The notes below the pieces were generated by a model, which was not told the DNA's origin, did no database searches, and was given only the letters and a program-made list of their open reading frames with translations. This document shows, one piece after another, positions 56,428 through 64,000 of a stretch of 64,000 nucleotides of DNA. Position 1 is the stretch's first letter. The number at the start of each line of letters is the position of its first letter. The stretch lies in contig JADJWZ010000036.1 in the NCBI GenBank assembly GCA_016716125.1, positions 186,001 through 250,000 on the forward strand, in the 5' to 3' direction. Both the position numbers and the translations under genes were made by a program. This DNA is from Ignavibacteria bacterium (lineage in GTDB: Bacteria; Bacteroidota; Ignavibacteria; Tepidaquicellales; Tepidaquicellaceae).

Positions 56428-57888
56428 ATGACCGATTCTAAATTAATAAATATGTTAAAAGCTCTCTCTGAAGATGAGTTTAAACAATTAGAAAAATTCA
56501 TCGACTCACCTTTTCATAATAAAGGCAGAGACCTGCTTCCCTTTTTTAAATCTATAAAATCCTTTTACCCGGAGTTTAATCATAAAAATTTTAGCAATGA
56601 ATTTATCTTCGGTAAATTATTCCCGGGAAAAAAGTATGACACTGTTCGTTCGGAAAATCTTATCAGAACACTTTATTCACACATGTTCAGAATATCTAAA
56701 GATTTTCTGATTCATATCGAACTTGAAGACCAGACATCGAAAAAAAAATATTTTCTTCTGAATCAGCTGCGTAAAAGAAAATTATATAAAGAATTCGACA
56801 AAGAATACAGCACGATCAACGGAAGCTTTGATGATTCCGGAAAAGGAAGCGTTGGTTATTTTATTGACCGTTATTTTCTTACCGCAGTCAAACGCGATTG
56901 CTCGCTGAACCGTGATGATTTCGATAATGCATTTGAATACTCTCTGCAAACCGGTGAGAACATTGCAGCTGCTGCTTTGATATCCGCTTTTAAATTTGAA
57001 GATGAAAAAAATCTCGCTGCAGCTTACGGTATTCAGGTAAGAGATAATCTGCTTGAAGTGATTTTGAAAAATTTCGACGCGATTAACTTTTTGTCTGATC
57101 TCAAAACTGGTCATGAGCATTATCCTTATCTGCAGATCTTTCAGGAAATTTATCTTATGAATCTTAATAAAGATAAAACTGAGCACTATTACAATCTGAA
57201 AGAACTTCTGAAAAAGAATTCATCATATTTCGGGCAGCCGGAAAATTATGTGCTGTGGAATATAATGCTCACTTACTGCGGAGTAAAGAAACTCGGCCGG
57301 CGGGAAGCGTTTGAACTCCAAAAATATATGCTTGAAAACGGAATTTATAAACCTTTGCATTCTGAAAATTTTCATATAGTATTATTCAGAAATATTGTAC
57401 TGGATTCTTCTTTTATCGGCGAATATCAATGGCTTGAAAAATTTATCGAAAAGTATTCCGCTGAACTGCACGAACACCACCGTGATAATATGAAAATTTT
57501 TTCAATGGCATATCTTTCCTTTTCGAGAAGTGATTTTGGAAAAGCTCTGGAATATATTCTTCAGATAAAATATAATTTATTTCTTTTTAAACTAGACGTT
57601 AAGATCTTACAGCTTAAAATATATTATGAACTTGGTTATCATGAAGAAGGATTATCACTCGTTTCAGCTACATTGAATTATTTAAGTAATTCCAAAGAAG
57701 TAAGCAAAATTGGCAAAGAAGCAATTGGAGCATTTGCGAAATGTGTCAGAGATCTGATTAGGATAAAATCATCCGGTATTACAAAAGATGATGATCTCTT
57801 TAAGCTGAAAATCATATCAGAAAAAATCAGTCATATAGGTCTGGCTGAATGGCTTGCGGAGAAGATAAGGCAGATTGAGAAAGTTTGA
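56428..57888 (+). CDS. Partner-family helical protein
   Basis: 486 residues, soluble and helical, no signal peptide. Signature: KLINMLKALSEDEFKQLEKF, DSPFHNKGRD (His instead of the second Phe), KLFPGKKYD, ENLIRTLYSHMF, LRKRKLYKEF. C-terminal Trp motif AEWLAEKIRQ. It is divergent from the mosaic exported protein across a 170-300 bp spacer with a nested palindrome. The MOSC gene follows 73 bp downstream on the same strand and may be read with it. Function unknown. Confidence 0.85.
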   Translation: MTDSKLINMLKALSEDEFKQLEKFIDSPFHNKGRDLLPFFKSIKSFYPEFNHKNFSNEFIFGKLFPGKKYDTVRSENLIRTLYSHMFRISKDFLIHIELEDQTSKKKYFLLNQLRKRKLYKEFDKEYSTINGSFDDSGKGSVGYFIDRYFLTAVKRDCSLNRDDFDNAFEYSLQTGENIAAAALISAFKFEDEKNLAAAYGIQVRDNLLEVILKNFDAINFLSDLKTGHEHYPYLQIFQEIYLMNLNKDKTEHYYNLKELLKKNSSYFGQPENYVLWNIMLTYCGVKKLGRREAFELQKYMLENGIYKPLHSENFHIVLFRNIVLDSSFIGEYQWLEKFIEKYSAELHEHHRDNMKIFSMAYLSFSRSDFGKALEYILQIKYNLFLFKLDVKILQLKIYYELGYHEEGLSLVSATLNYLSNSKEVSKIGKEAIGAFAKCVRDLIRIKSSGITKDDDLFKLKIISEKISHIGLAEWLAEKIRQIEKV

Positions 57889-57961
57889 TAGTTTAAAACT
57901 TGTAGTTTATTCATCACGGATAAAAAAAATTATAATCAAATAATTTTAACTGGGGTCAGCA

Positions 57962-58690
57962 TTGAAGAATGAAATAGGAATTATCAAAGCAATTTTCCGC
58001 TATCCGGTAAAGTCAATGGCCGGAATGGAAATTTCAAATTCGAAAATGGGATTTCACGGACTCGAAGGAGACAGGCGCTTTGCATTTAGACGGGTTGAAA
58101 ATAAAAGCGGCTTTCCTTTCTTAACTGCAAGTAAACTTCCTGAGATGATCCTGTTCAAACCTTTTAGTAAAAAGGAAAATGATCAAAGTCTTATCCCCGG
58201 TCATGTCTGCACACCGGAAGGTAAAGTCCTTGAACTTCAAAGCAATGAATTATCTGAGGATATTTCGCAGCGTTATGGATCTGAAGTGCAGCTGATGCAT
58301 TTTGACAGGGGAATTTTCGATGAGGCAAGTATTTCATTGATCAGCAATCAAACGATCTTAAAGATCGAAAAAGATTCCGGTCGTCCGTTAGACATACGGC
58401 GGTTTCGTCATAACATACTGATCGAAACAAAGAGCGGCAATTCTTTTGAAGAGGATAACTGGGTTGGCAGAACAATTTATTTTGGAGAAGAATCAAATGC
58501 GCCGGCGGTGAGCTTAACTTTACGAGACAAGCGCTGTGTCATGGTCAACTTAGATCCTGAGACTTCAGAGTCGGATGCAAATGTGATGAAATCTATAGTT
58601 CGTCTGAATGAAAATAATGCGGGAGTTTACGGGACAGTTATTAAAACAGGAAATATTTTTGCCGGTCAGAAAATTTATTTCTCTGATTAA
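57962..58690 (+). CDS. MOSC-domain protein
   Basis: 242 residues with MOSC_N (about 5-90: AIFRYPVKSMAGMEI, GLEGDRRFAFRR) and MOSC (about 110-240). Family members bind a molybdenum cofactor and act in sulfur or reductase chemistry (relatives: mARC, YcbX). The conserved cofactor Cys is probably Cys192 in DKRCVMVNLDPE. No ferredoxin or other extra domain, so an electron donor must be separate. No signal peptide; cytoplasmic. The start is TTG; the next in-frame ATG would remove the first strand of MOSC_N. It is the only metabolic gene of its kind here and looks unrelated to the exported proteins. Confidence 0.88.
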   Translation: MKNEIGIIKAIFRYPVKSMAGMEISNSKMGFHGLEGDRRFAFRRVENKSGFPFLTASKLPEMILFKPFSKKENDQSLIPGHVCTPEGKVLELQSNELSEDISQRYGSEVQLMHFDRGIFDEASISLISNQTILKIEKDSGRPLDIRRFRHNILIETKSGNSFEEDNWVGRTIYFGEESNAPAVSLTLRDKRCVMVNLDPETSESDANVMKSIVRLNENNAGVYGTVIKTGNIFAGQKIYFSD

Positions 58691-58735
58691 AATTTTTTCG
58701 CTTGCAAAGTCGATTTTAATACAAATAAAAAAAAA

Positions 58736-58755
58736 CCGCAGGTTAAAGCCTGCGG
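58736..58755 (-). terminator. GC hairpin followed by T-run on minus strand
   Basis: CCGCAGGTTAAAGCCTGCGG, one G:T-type pair in the stem. On the minus strand it is followed by TTTTTTTTTATTTG. It lies about 100 bp past the stop of the protease module. Confidence 0.7.
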
Positions 58756-58851
58756 CTACTATATTTAATTTCAAATTACAAATTTATAATTCCAAATACT
58801 TTATTTTACTATTTGTCATTTAAAATTTATAATTTTAAATTCCTAATTGAA

Positions 58852-59448
58852 TTACGGTGTTACTTTCGACACAAAATTCGCAGCATTATTATCCGTATAC
58901 ACTCCGTCAGTTAGATCAATAAGCCCGTCGCCGTTTACATCCGTCGGCAGATAACCCGAAGCAAAATTAAATGCGTCATTGTCAATCAAACTTCCGTCTG
59001 AAATATCGATAGTTCCGTCCTGATCTACATCTCCGGAGTAAACGCAATACTTAGTTCCTTTCAATATGGAATTATTTCCGTAAGTCTGCGCCTGAGCTGA
59101 TGTGAAATCATACACAAGAGAATTTCCTACTGAGTAAGATTCTCCACCGGATTTGCTCCATGTTTCAAGAGCGTTTCTGTGTTTAATGTGCAGATAATAT
59201 GTTCCGTTAGGAGCGTTCGGAAATAAAGGAGCGCATTTGAGTGTAGCCGAATCAAGTATAGATTTTGCCGAATCAACTTTAGCAAACGGCGATGAAGCGT
59301 TTCTTAAATAAACAGTTACGGTATCACGCATATTCAGATTACCCGGCGAGATATTGTAGAATCCTTCGGGAGCAAGTGTAATATCTGAAGCAACTGCAAT
59401 TGCGGCATTCACAACACATATCTTATCAAGATAAAGATTATTCCCCAT
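58852..59448 (-). CDS. Detached C-terminal dockerin-like module of the metalloprotease
   Basis: 198 residues and the natural continuation of the gene starting at 62195. The protease frame reads SGWG and then goes wrong; this frame reads GNNLYLDKICVVNA and continues into PEGFYN, KHRNALETWS, YDFT, SGDVDQDGTIDISD, TDVNGDGLIDLTD, NFVSKVTP. One missing G in the run at 59453-59456 (four G where five restore the frame) explains the split. The ATG shown is an accident of the frameshift. Read alone it has no signal peptide, so it would not be exported. Confidence 0.85.
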   Translation of the reverse strand: MGNNLYLDKICVVNAAIAVASDITLAPEGFYNISPGNLNMRDTVTVYLRNASSPFAKVDSAKSILDSATLKCAPLFPNAPNGTYYLHIKHRNALETWSKSGGESYSVGNSLVYDFTSAQAQTYGNNSILKGTKYCVYSGDVDQDGTIDISDGSLIDNDAFNFASGYLPTDVNGDGLIDLTDGVYTDNNAANFVSKVTP

Positions 59449-62195
59449 CCGCTTCTTGCGCGAAATTTTAATTTATTTGTTCCGGCAGGCAATGAATATT
59501 TTTTTGTAGCCCACTCAGAAGTTGTCGGTGTATATGCAGAACCTAGCTGTGTTCTTGTATTGAGATTTCCGTTCACATTATTACCCCAGAGTTTTACAAG
59601 TGAAGTAAATGTAGTTCCTCCGTTGGTTGAAGTTAAAATTTCAAGAGAATCCGTTGTGCCGTCAGTATAAGGCGCATAGGCGTGATCAAAATTCAGTGAG
59701 TCACCCGTAAGTGTGCTTCCAAAAGATTTAGTAATTACAGACTGCGTAACTCCTGCATTAGCGTTCCAGAAGTCAAATTTAGCGGAACCGCTTCCGACTC
59801 CGAAACTGCTCACTGCATTTCTAGTCCAGTAAAGCGTTCCTGTATATTCAAGATTCCATCCGGAAGGCGGGAAAGTTACTGAAGTAAAATCCTCGCACAA
59901 ATTATTCCCTACAATATTAAAACTGTAAAGTGCCGTTGAGTCTCTTTCATGACCTGCGGAATTATTCTGAGCATATATTTTGTAATAAATTACATCCCCC
60001 ACCACTACATCAGAATTCAGAGAATTAAAAAGCGCTGAATAATTATTTCCTGAAGTGTTAACAAGTTTCAGATGTTTTGTGTTTGCAGTAATATTTTTAT
60101 ACCATCTTACCCAGGAAGAATCCAGTGAAAATGCTGAAGTTACAACAGCATCTACTGAAACAGGCCATGCTGTTTTTACCTGATCTGTAATTGGCGTATG
60201 ACTTATTGAAGGAAGATTGGTATTTGAGATCTGAAAATTCGTATTGGAAATATCAAAGAAAATATTTCCGTTTGCTTCTACTTTAATTCTTGCAGTAGTT
60301 GTACTCACACCCGGAAGATTAACACTCTGTGATCCGTCATTCGGTGTTCCGGTTAAAAGGGTGTAAGGATAAGTATATCCTCCGTCAGTTGATAAAAGAA
60401 TATTTACGTTGGCGCAACTTACAGGTGAAGCTGTTGTATTGGCTACGTTCCAGGTAATAGTCTGAGGAACAGAACTGTTCCAGTTAACATTTGTATTTGG
60501 TGAAGAAACTGTAAACGGACCTGCCCCGGAATTCACATTAAAGCTGACTGTCGAAAATCCGATTCCGCCTCCGCCGGTATTATTATCTCTTACAGTCATT
60601 CTGAAATTTAAAGATCTGGTATATGAAGGAAGTATCTCTCCTATTGTCTGAGTATTATTTACTATGTCAGAGATCTTCGGGAAAATTCTTGTCGGTGTAG
60701 TTACCGAACTAAAAGATCTGAATATCGGAGCATTGCCAGTCGGACTGTTTGGTGAACCGGCAGGGCCAATGTCATACTGTTCCCAGTTATAAGTAAGTGA
60801 ACCCGGATTATTAACATCCGTTGCCGATCCGGTAAGCTGAAAAGGAGTACCGATAGGAATCGTGAATCCGCCTGCAGGTACTGTAACTGAAGGCGGTGTA
60901 TTACCTGTTGCAGTCTGAACAGGACAGTTATTTCCGGTACTTGTCTGCGTGTATGCAACTATTTCAGAAATACTTCCTGTATGAAAATGATCATTGCTGA
61001 AATTTTGAAGATTATCAGCTCCGCAGATACCGGCATATCCCATGATAGTACTGCCGCTTCCCGGTTCCCATGCAGTTGAGCCGTTTCTGTTTCCGCCGCT
61101 GCAATTTCCCAGAACTCCGTTAAAGGAATGGTTCCCCCGAAACTGATGTCCCATTTCATGCGCTACATAATCTATATAAAATACATCGCCTGTCGGTGAA
61201 GGTAAACCTGTAACGCCTCTTGCTTTCTGACCTGTAACGCAAACGACTCCAAGTCCTGCGACTCCGCCGCCGCCTGTGCTGAATACATGACCGATATCAT
61301 AATTAGCGTTTCCGATTACATTATCAAGATTAGTCTGATTTTGTCCGAGCATAGCACCTCCGCTGTTGTTTGAATAAGGATCTGTTGCTCCGTTTGTATA
61401 TACTATATTTATGTTATTTGCTACTAAAGTCATTCTCACAGAAAAATCTTTTTCATATACTCCGTTCACTCTGTTCATTGCAGTAACTATTGCCGACAGA
61501 CCTAATGCCGCCGTTCCTCCGTGGAATGAAGTGTATTCACCTGTTGCCGCTACTGCAAGCTTGTATGTGCGGAGAATTTCTCCTGTTACATCAGATTCCA
61601 TTGGAATTTGTTCAGACCCTGCTATTTCAGTAACCAGACAGTCAAAGTCTGATTTCGGAGTGAGGTCTTTTTTATAATATGAAATGTAAATATTTTTTTC
61701 TTCAGAGCTGTAAGGATCGATGTAGTAATTTCCGTTAACGCTTAAGACCATTGCATGAAATCCATGCATGGTAATATCTACTTTTCCAGTAGCATAAGGA
61801 TCATCCACTCCTTTAATAGTGTATGTCTTAATTTCCGGGAACTGAGCCGCAAGCTCCGGCTCCATCATTGAATATTCATTAATAATAAACTGACCTGAAG
61901 TCCCGTCGGGTTTCGGCAGATTTATTATCACCTGATTCTGCGGAAGATTGTCATATGATTCAAATGGTAAATTCATAAGATCATTTTTAAGATCATTAAA
62001 ATTTATTTTTATCGTCCTGAAATTATCAGGGATTATTCTTATTTCACCTTCATATGTAAAACCTTTACCGGTTTCGTCTGACCAGTTAAGATTTCTGTAA
62101 TTATTCTGCTGTGAAGTTGCAGTATTCAGATTCATCATCAATGTAAAACAGAATAAAAGAATTGCGCTAATGCAAAGAAATTTAGTCTTTTTCAT
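59409..62195 (-). CDS. Exported reprolysin-like (metzincin) metalloprotease
   Basis: 928 residues as read, about 1114 with the frameshift at 59453-59456 repaired. Signal peptide (cleavage near ATSQQ), a propeptide-like region to about 190, then the catalytic domain with HEMGHQFRGNH near 346-356. The three zinc His and the Glu are present, but the usual Gly of the metzincin motif is Arg here. Later parts resemble Ig-like/PKD domains (~490-640) and a MAM/jelly-roll-like domain (~790-925) before the detached C-terminal module. Similar proteases are common T9SS cargo in Bacteroidota. Divergent from the subtilase gene at 62568, not from a partner gene. Confidence 0.88.
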   Translation of the reverse strand: MKKTKFLCISAILLFCFTLMMNLNTATSQQNNYRNLNWSDETGKGFTYEGEIRIIPDNFRTIKINFNDLKNDLMNLPFESYDNLPQNQVIINLPKPDGTSGQFIINEYSMMEPELAAQFPEIKTYTIKGVDDPYATGKVDITMHGFHAMVLSVNGNYYIDPYSSEEKNIYISYYKKDLTPKSDFDCLVTEIAGSEQIPMESDVTGEILRTYKLAVAATGEYTSFHGGTAALGLSAIVTAMNRVNGVYEKDFSVRMTLVANNINIVYTNGATDPYSNNSGGAMLGQNQTNLDNVIGNANYDIGHVFSTGGGGVAGLGVVCVTGQKARGVTGLPSPTGDVFYIDYVAHEMGHQFRGNHSFNGVLGNCSGGNRNGSTAWEPGSGSTIMGYAGICGADNLQNFSNDHFHTGSISEIVAYTQTSTGNNCPVQTATGNTPPSVTVPAGGFTIPIGTPFQLTGSATDVNNPGSLTYNWEQYDIGPAGSPNSPTGNAPIFRSFSSVTTPTRIFPKISDIVNNTQTIGEILPSYTRSLNFRMTVRDNNTGGGGIGFSTVSFNVNSGAGPFTVSSPNTNVNWNSSVPQTITWNVANTTASPVSCANVNILLSTDGGYTYPYTLLTGTPNDGSQSVNLPGVSTTTARIKVEANGNIFFDISNTNFQISNTNLPSISHTPITDQVKTAWPVSVDAVVTSAFSLDSSWVRWYKNITANTKHLKLVNTSGNNYSALFNSLNSDVVVGDVIYYKIYAQNNSAGHERDSTALYSFNIVGNNLCEDFTSVTFPPSGWNLEYTGTLYWTRNAVSSFGVGSGSAKFDFWNANAGVTQSVITKSFGSTLTGDSLNFDHAYAPYTDGTTDSLEILTSTNGGTTFTSLVKLWGNNVNGNLNTRTQLGSAYTPTTSEWATKKYSLPAGTNKLKFRARSGWGIIFILIRYVL

Positions 62196-62567
62196 TATAG
62201 TGTGTTATTTATAAAATAATTTGAAATGAAAATACTTCTAAACTTTGTAATTTGAAAGCTATAAAAAAGAAAGTCATGAATATATTTGATTTTGTTGTCT
62301 TTCATAAACAAAAATTTTATAATTTTAAATTTTTATAGAATTTAACTATCTGTATACAATCAGGAACACTGTAAATTCAGATTGCTTTAATTGAATGAAT
62401 CCGGGTTCGTAATTACATAAATTTAAAATATGAAGTTTTAATAATTTTAAATTATTGTAAAGTTTATTATTTTATATAAAGTATTTTACTCTTAAATTGA
62501 AAGAAATTAAAATTAAATGTTCTTATCCATTCTATCCTTTTTCTTAATCTAAAAAATCTAAATAGTT
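62196..62567. other. Divergent spacer between two protease genes
   Basis: 372 bp, AT-rich, must hold promoters for both genes. No conserved element of the 28060/43020/47435 type and no clear ribosome site before either ATG. Confidence 0.4.
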
Positions 62568-64000
62568 ATGAAAAAAATTATTTGTACTATATTAATCTGC
62601 TTTATCGGTATGATCTCAAACTCTTATGCAGATTCCCCCAAGATACACTCTGACCTGCAGACTAAGATGAATCAAAATACCGACAATACATTAATTCCGA
62701 TATATATACTGCTGAATGATCATATGAATCTAAATGACTTTTCCGATATAAGTTATGATACTCCAAAACAGGAGAGAAGAAAAATTGTAATAGACAGACT
62801 GAAAAACTTTGCGAATGATTATCAGAGAAATATTAAAGAGTATCTGGAATTGAAAAAGTCTGAAAGAGCAATTGAGAAATATGAAATATTATGGATGGCA
62901 AATACTATAATTACTTCTGCAACGAATGAAATTATAAATGAACTCACTGCTTTTGATAATATAAAAATGATATGTTATGATGCAGAATATCCTTCCGAAG
63001 AATTACTGGACTACAAACAATTATCAGCTCCGTTTTTCGGCGCTATGACAAAAGAAAACTCATCTGCCGCGCCGCAAATAGGAATAGTATTAATAAAAGC
63101 AGACCAGGTATGGGCTTTAGGCAATAACGGTTCAGGGGTTTTAGTCGCAAATTCGGATGACGGTTTCTGGTGGAAACATCCTGATCTTGTAAAAGGATTA
63201 TGGCAGAATCTCGGCGAAGACGCAAGCAATGACGGCAAAACAATTAATATACAAACCGGTACAACAGGTTCGGTCTTTGATCCGTCTGATATTAACGGTA
63301 TTGATGATGACGGAAACGGAAAAATAGATGATCTGATTGGATGGGATTTTACTACAGGTAATTATAATATTACAACTGCTTCACACGGCAGCGCAACTCT
63401 CGGACAAGTCGTTGGTGACGGAACGATGGGAACTCAAACAGGAGTTGCGCCGGGTGCAAAATGCATTGTAATGAGAAATTCAAGCGGTCAGTCACAGCAA
63501 TGGCTTGCTTTTCAATATGCAGTAGAAATGGGCGCGGAAGTTATTACAAGTTCTCTTAGCTGGAAATGGTATATGAATCCAAAGCCGGATTATTCACAGT
63601 TCAGATTAATTACGGATATGTCTTTAGCGGCAGGAGTTATTCATACAAATTCTACAAGTAACGACGGCGGAAGCTCATCCGCTCCGGTTCCTATAAACAT
63701 TTCAGCAGCGGGGCTTTGTCCTTCACCCTGGCTTCATCCGGATCAATTACGAAGAGGAAATATCAGCGGTGTGATAGGTGTCGGTAATGTAGCTGCAGGT
63801 ACAGATGTAATATACTCAACTTCTCCTTCAGGTCCATCTACATGGGGCAACTGGAGCTTATGGGGCACATATACTTATCCGATCAGTCCGGATCATATGG
63901 ATTATCCGTACAGCAGAGTTGCGCCGGTAGAAGTTCCTGATTCGATGGGACTTCTTAAACCTGATGTATCTGCTCCGGGACAAGGGACTGTATCAACATA
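62568..64000 (+). CDS. Exported subtilase (S8 family) peptidase, 3' truncated by window edge
   Basis: At least 477 residues; the frame is open to the window end. Signal peptide (MKKIICTILICFIGMIS, cleavage near YADS), then an N-terminal inhibitor-like region (~25-165). The S8 domain has catalytic Asp197 in ANSDDGFWWKHPDL and His273 in TASHGSATLGQVVGD. A calcium-loop-like insert, NGIDDDGNGKIDD, lies between them. KPDVSAPGQGT at the end announces the GTS serine motif, which is outside the window. The layout matches the secreted subtilases of Bacteroidota-type bacteria; a C-terminal sorting or dockerin-like module is expected beyond 64000. Confidence 0.9.
   Translation, partial: MKKIICTILICFIGMISNSYADSPKIHSDLQTKMNQNTDNTLIPIYILLNDHMNLNDFSDISYDTPKQERRKIVIDRLKNFANDYQRNIKEYLELKKSERAIEKYEILWMANTIITSATNEIINELTAFDNIKMICYDAEYPSEELLDYKQLSAPFFGAMTKENSSAAPQIGIVLIKADQVWALGNNGSGVLVANSDDGFWWKHPDLVKGLWQNLGEDASNDGKTINIQTGTTGSVFDPSDINGIDDDGNGKIDDLIGWDFTTGNYNITTASHGSATLGQVVGDGTMGTQTGVAPGAKCIVMRNSSGQSQQWLAFQYAVEMGAEVITSSLSWKWYMNPKPDYSQFRLITDMSLAAGVIHTNSTSNDGGSSSAPVPINISAAGLCPSPWLHPDQLRRGNISGVIGVGNVAAGTDVIYSTSPSGPSTWGNWSLWGTYTYPISPDHMDYPYSRVAPVEVPDSMGLLKPDVSAPGQGTVST

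Noticed and set aside
3069..59448. Classical cellulosome dockerins
   Set aside because: The two calcium-loop motifs fit, but there is no cohesin or scaffoldin in view and the loops are always fused to the same beta half and a constant C-terminus. I therefore describe it only as dockerin-like.

Overview
The window looks like a low-GC member of the Ignavibacteriota / Bacteroidota–Chlorobi group. Three large secreted proteins end in a type A sorting domain of the type IX secretion system (NYPNPFNPTTKI, then GRE, then SGxYFYR, then a KKM-TL-K end), a form typical of Ignavibacteria and relatives. I saw no rRNA, tRNA, CRISPR array or housekeeping operon. The window is an accessory region dominated by very large, repetitive, exported proteins, nearly all on the minus strand.

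Layout. 1-1421: 3' part of a helical cytoplasmic protein, here called the 'partner' family. 1422-3060: hairpins, an IS3-type transposase ORF and a tandem array of terminator-like hairpins. 3069-15221: one 12.15-kb beta-helix gene read as three fragments because of a +1 and a -1 indel; it holds about 2.4 nearly identical 2538-bp units. 16051-18324: secreted M1 aminopeptidase. 18537-20141: GT-C-like membrane protein. 20359-24533: LamG/P-domain protein diverging from a partner gene. 24762-29851: G8-like beta-structured protein diverging from a partner. 29978-33817: 14-repeat FG-GAP protein. 34079-38255: YCF48-like protein, a small FN3 protein and a divergent partner. 38742-49161: two tandem copies of a G8-like block, the first with its partner reduced to a stub. 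49272-49294: a run of 23 G. 49376-50461: alpha/beta hydrolase. 50614-57888: mosaic YCF48/beta-helix/LamG protein diverging from a partner. 57962-58690: MOSC protein. 58852-62195: metzincin-like protease broken by a frameshift. 62568-64000: 5' part of a subtilase.

Two themes organise the region. First, seven exported proteins of unrelated architecture end in the same ~172-residue C-terminal module: a beta-rich half (EGFYN ... HRNSIETWS ... YDFT) followed by a two-loop dockerin-like half, with a near-constant end NFVSKxTP. Three others carry the T9SS type A domain instead, and homologous G8-like proteins carry either end. This suggests interchangeable export or anchoring signals.

Second, five exported-protein genes lie head-to-head with genes of one ~480-residue family of unknown function, and a sixth lies head-to-head with a 10-codon relic of such a gene. 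Three of these divergent spacers share conserved non-coding sequence, and the partner subtype follows the architecture of the exported protein. This recurrent two-gene module is the best candidate here for an undescribed system. Its function is not known from the sequence.
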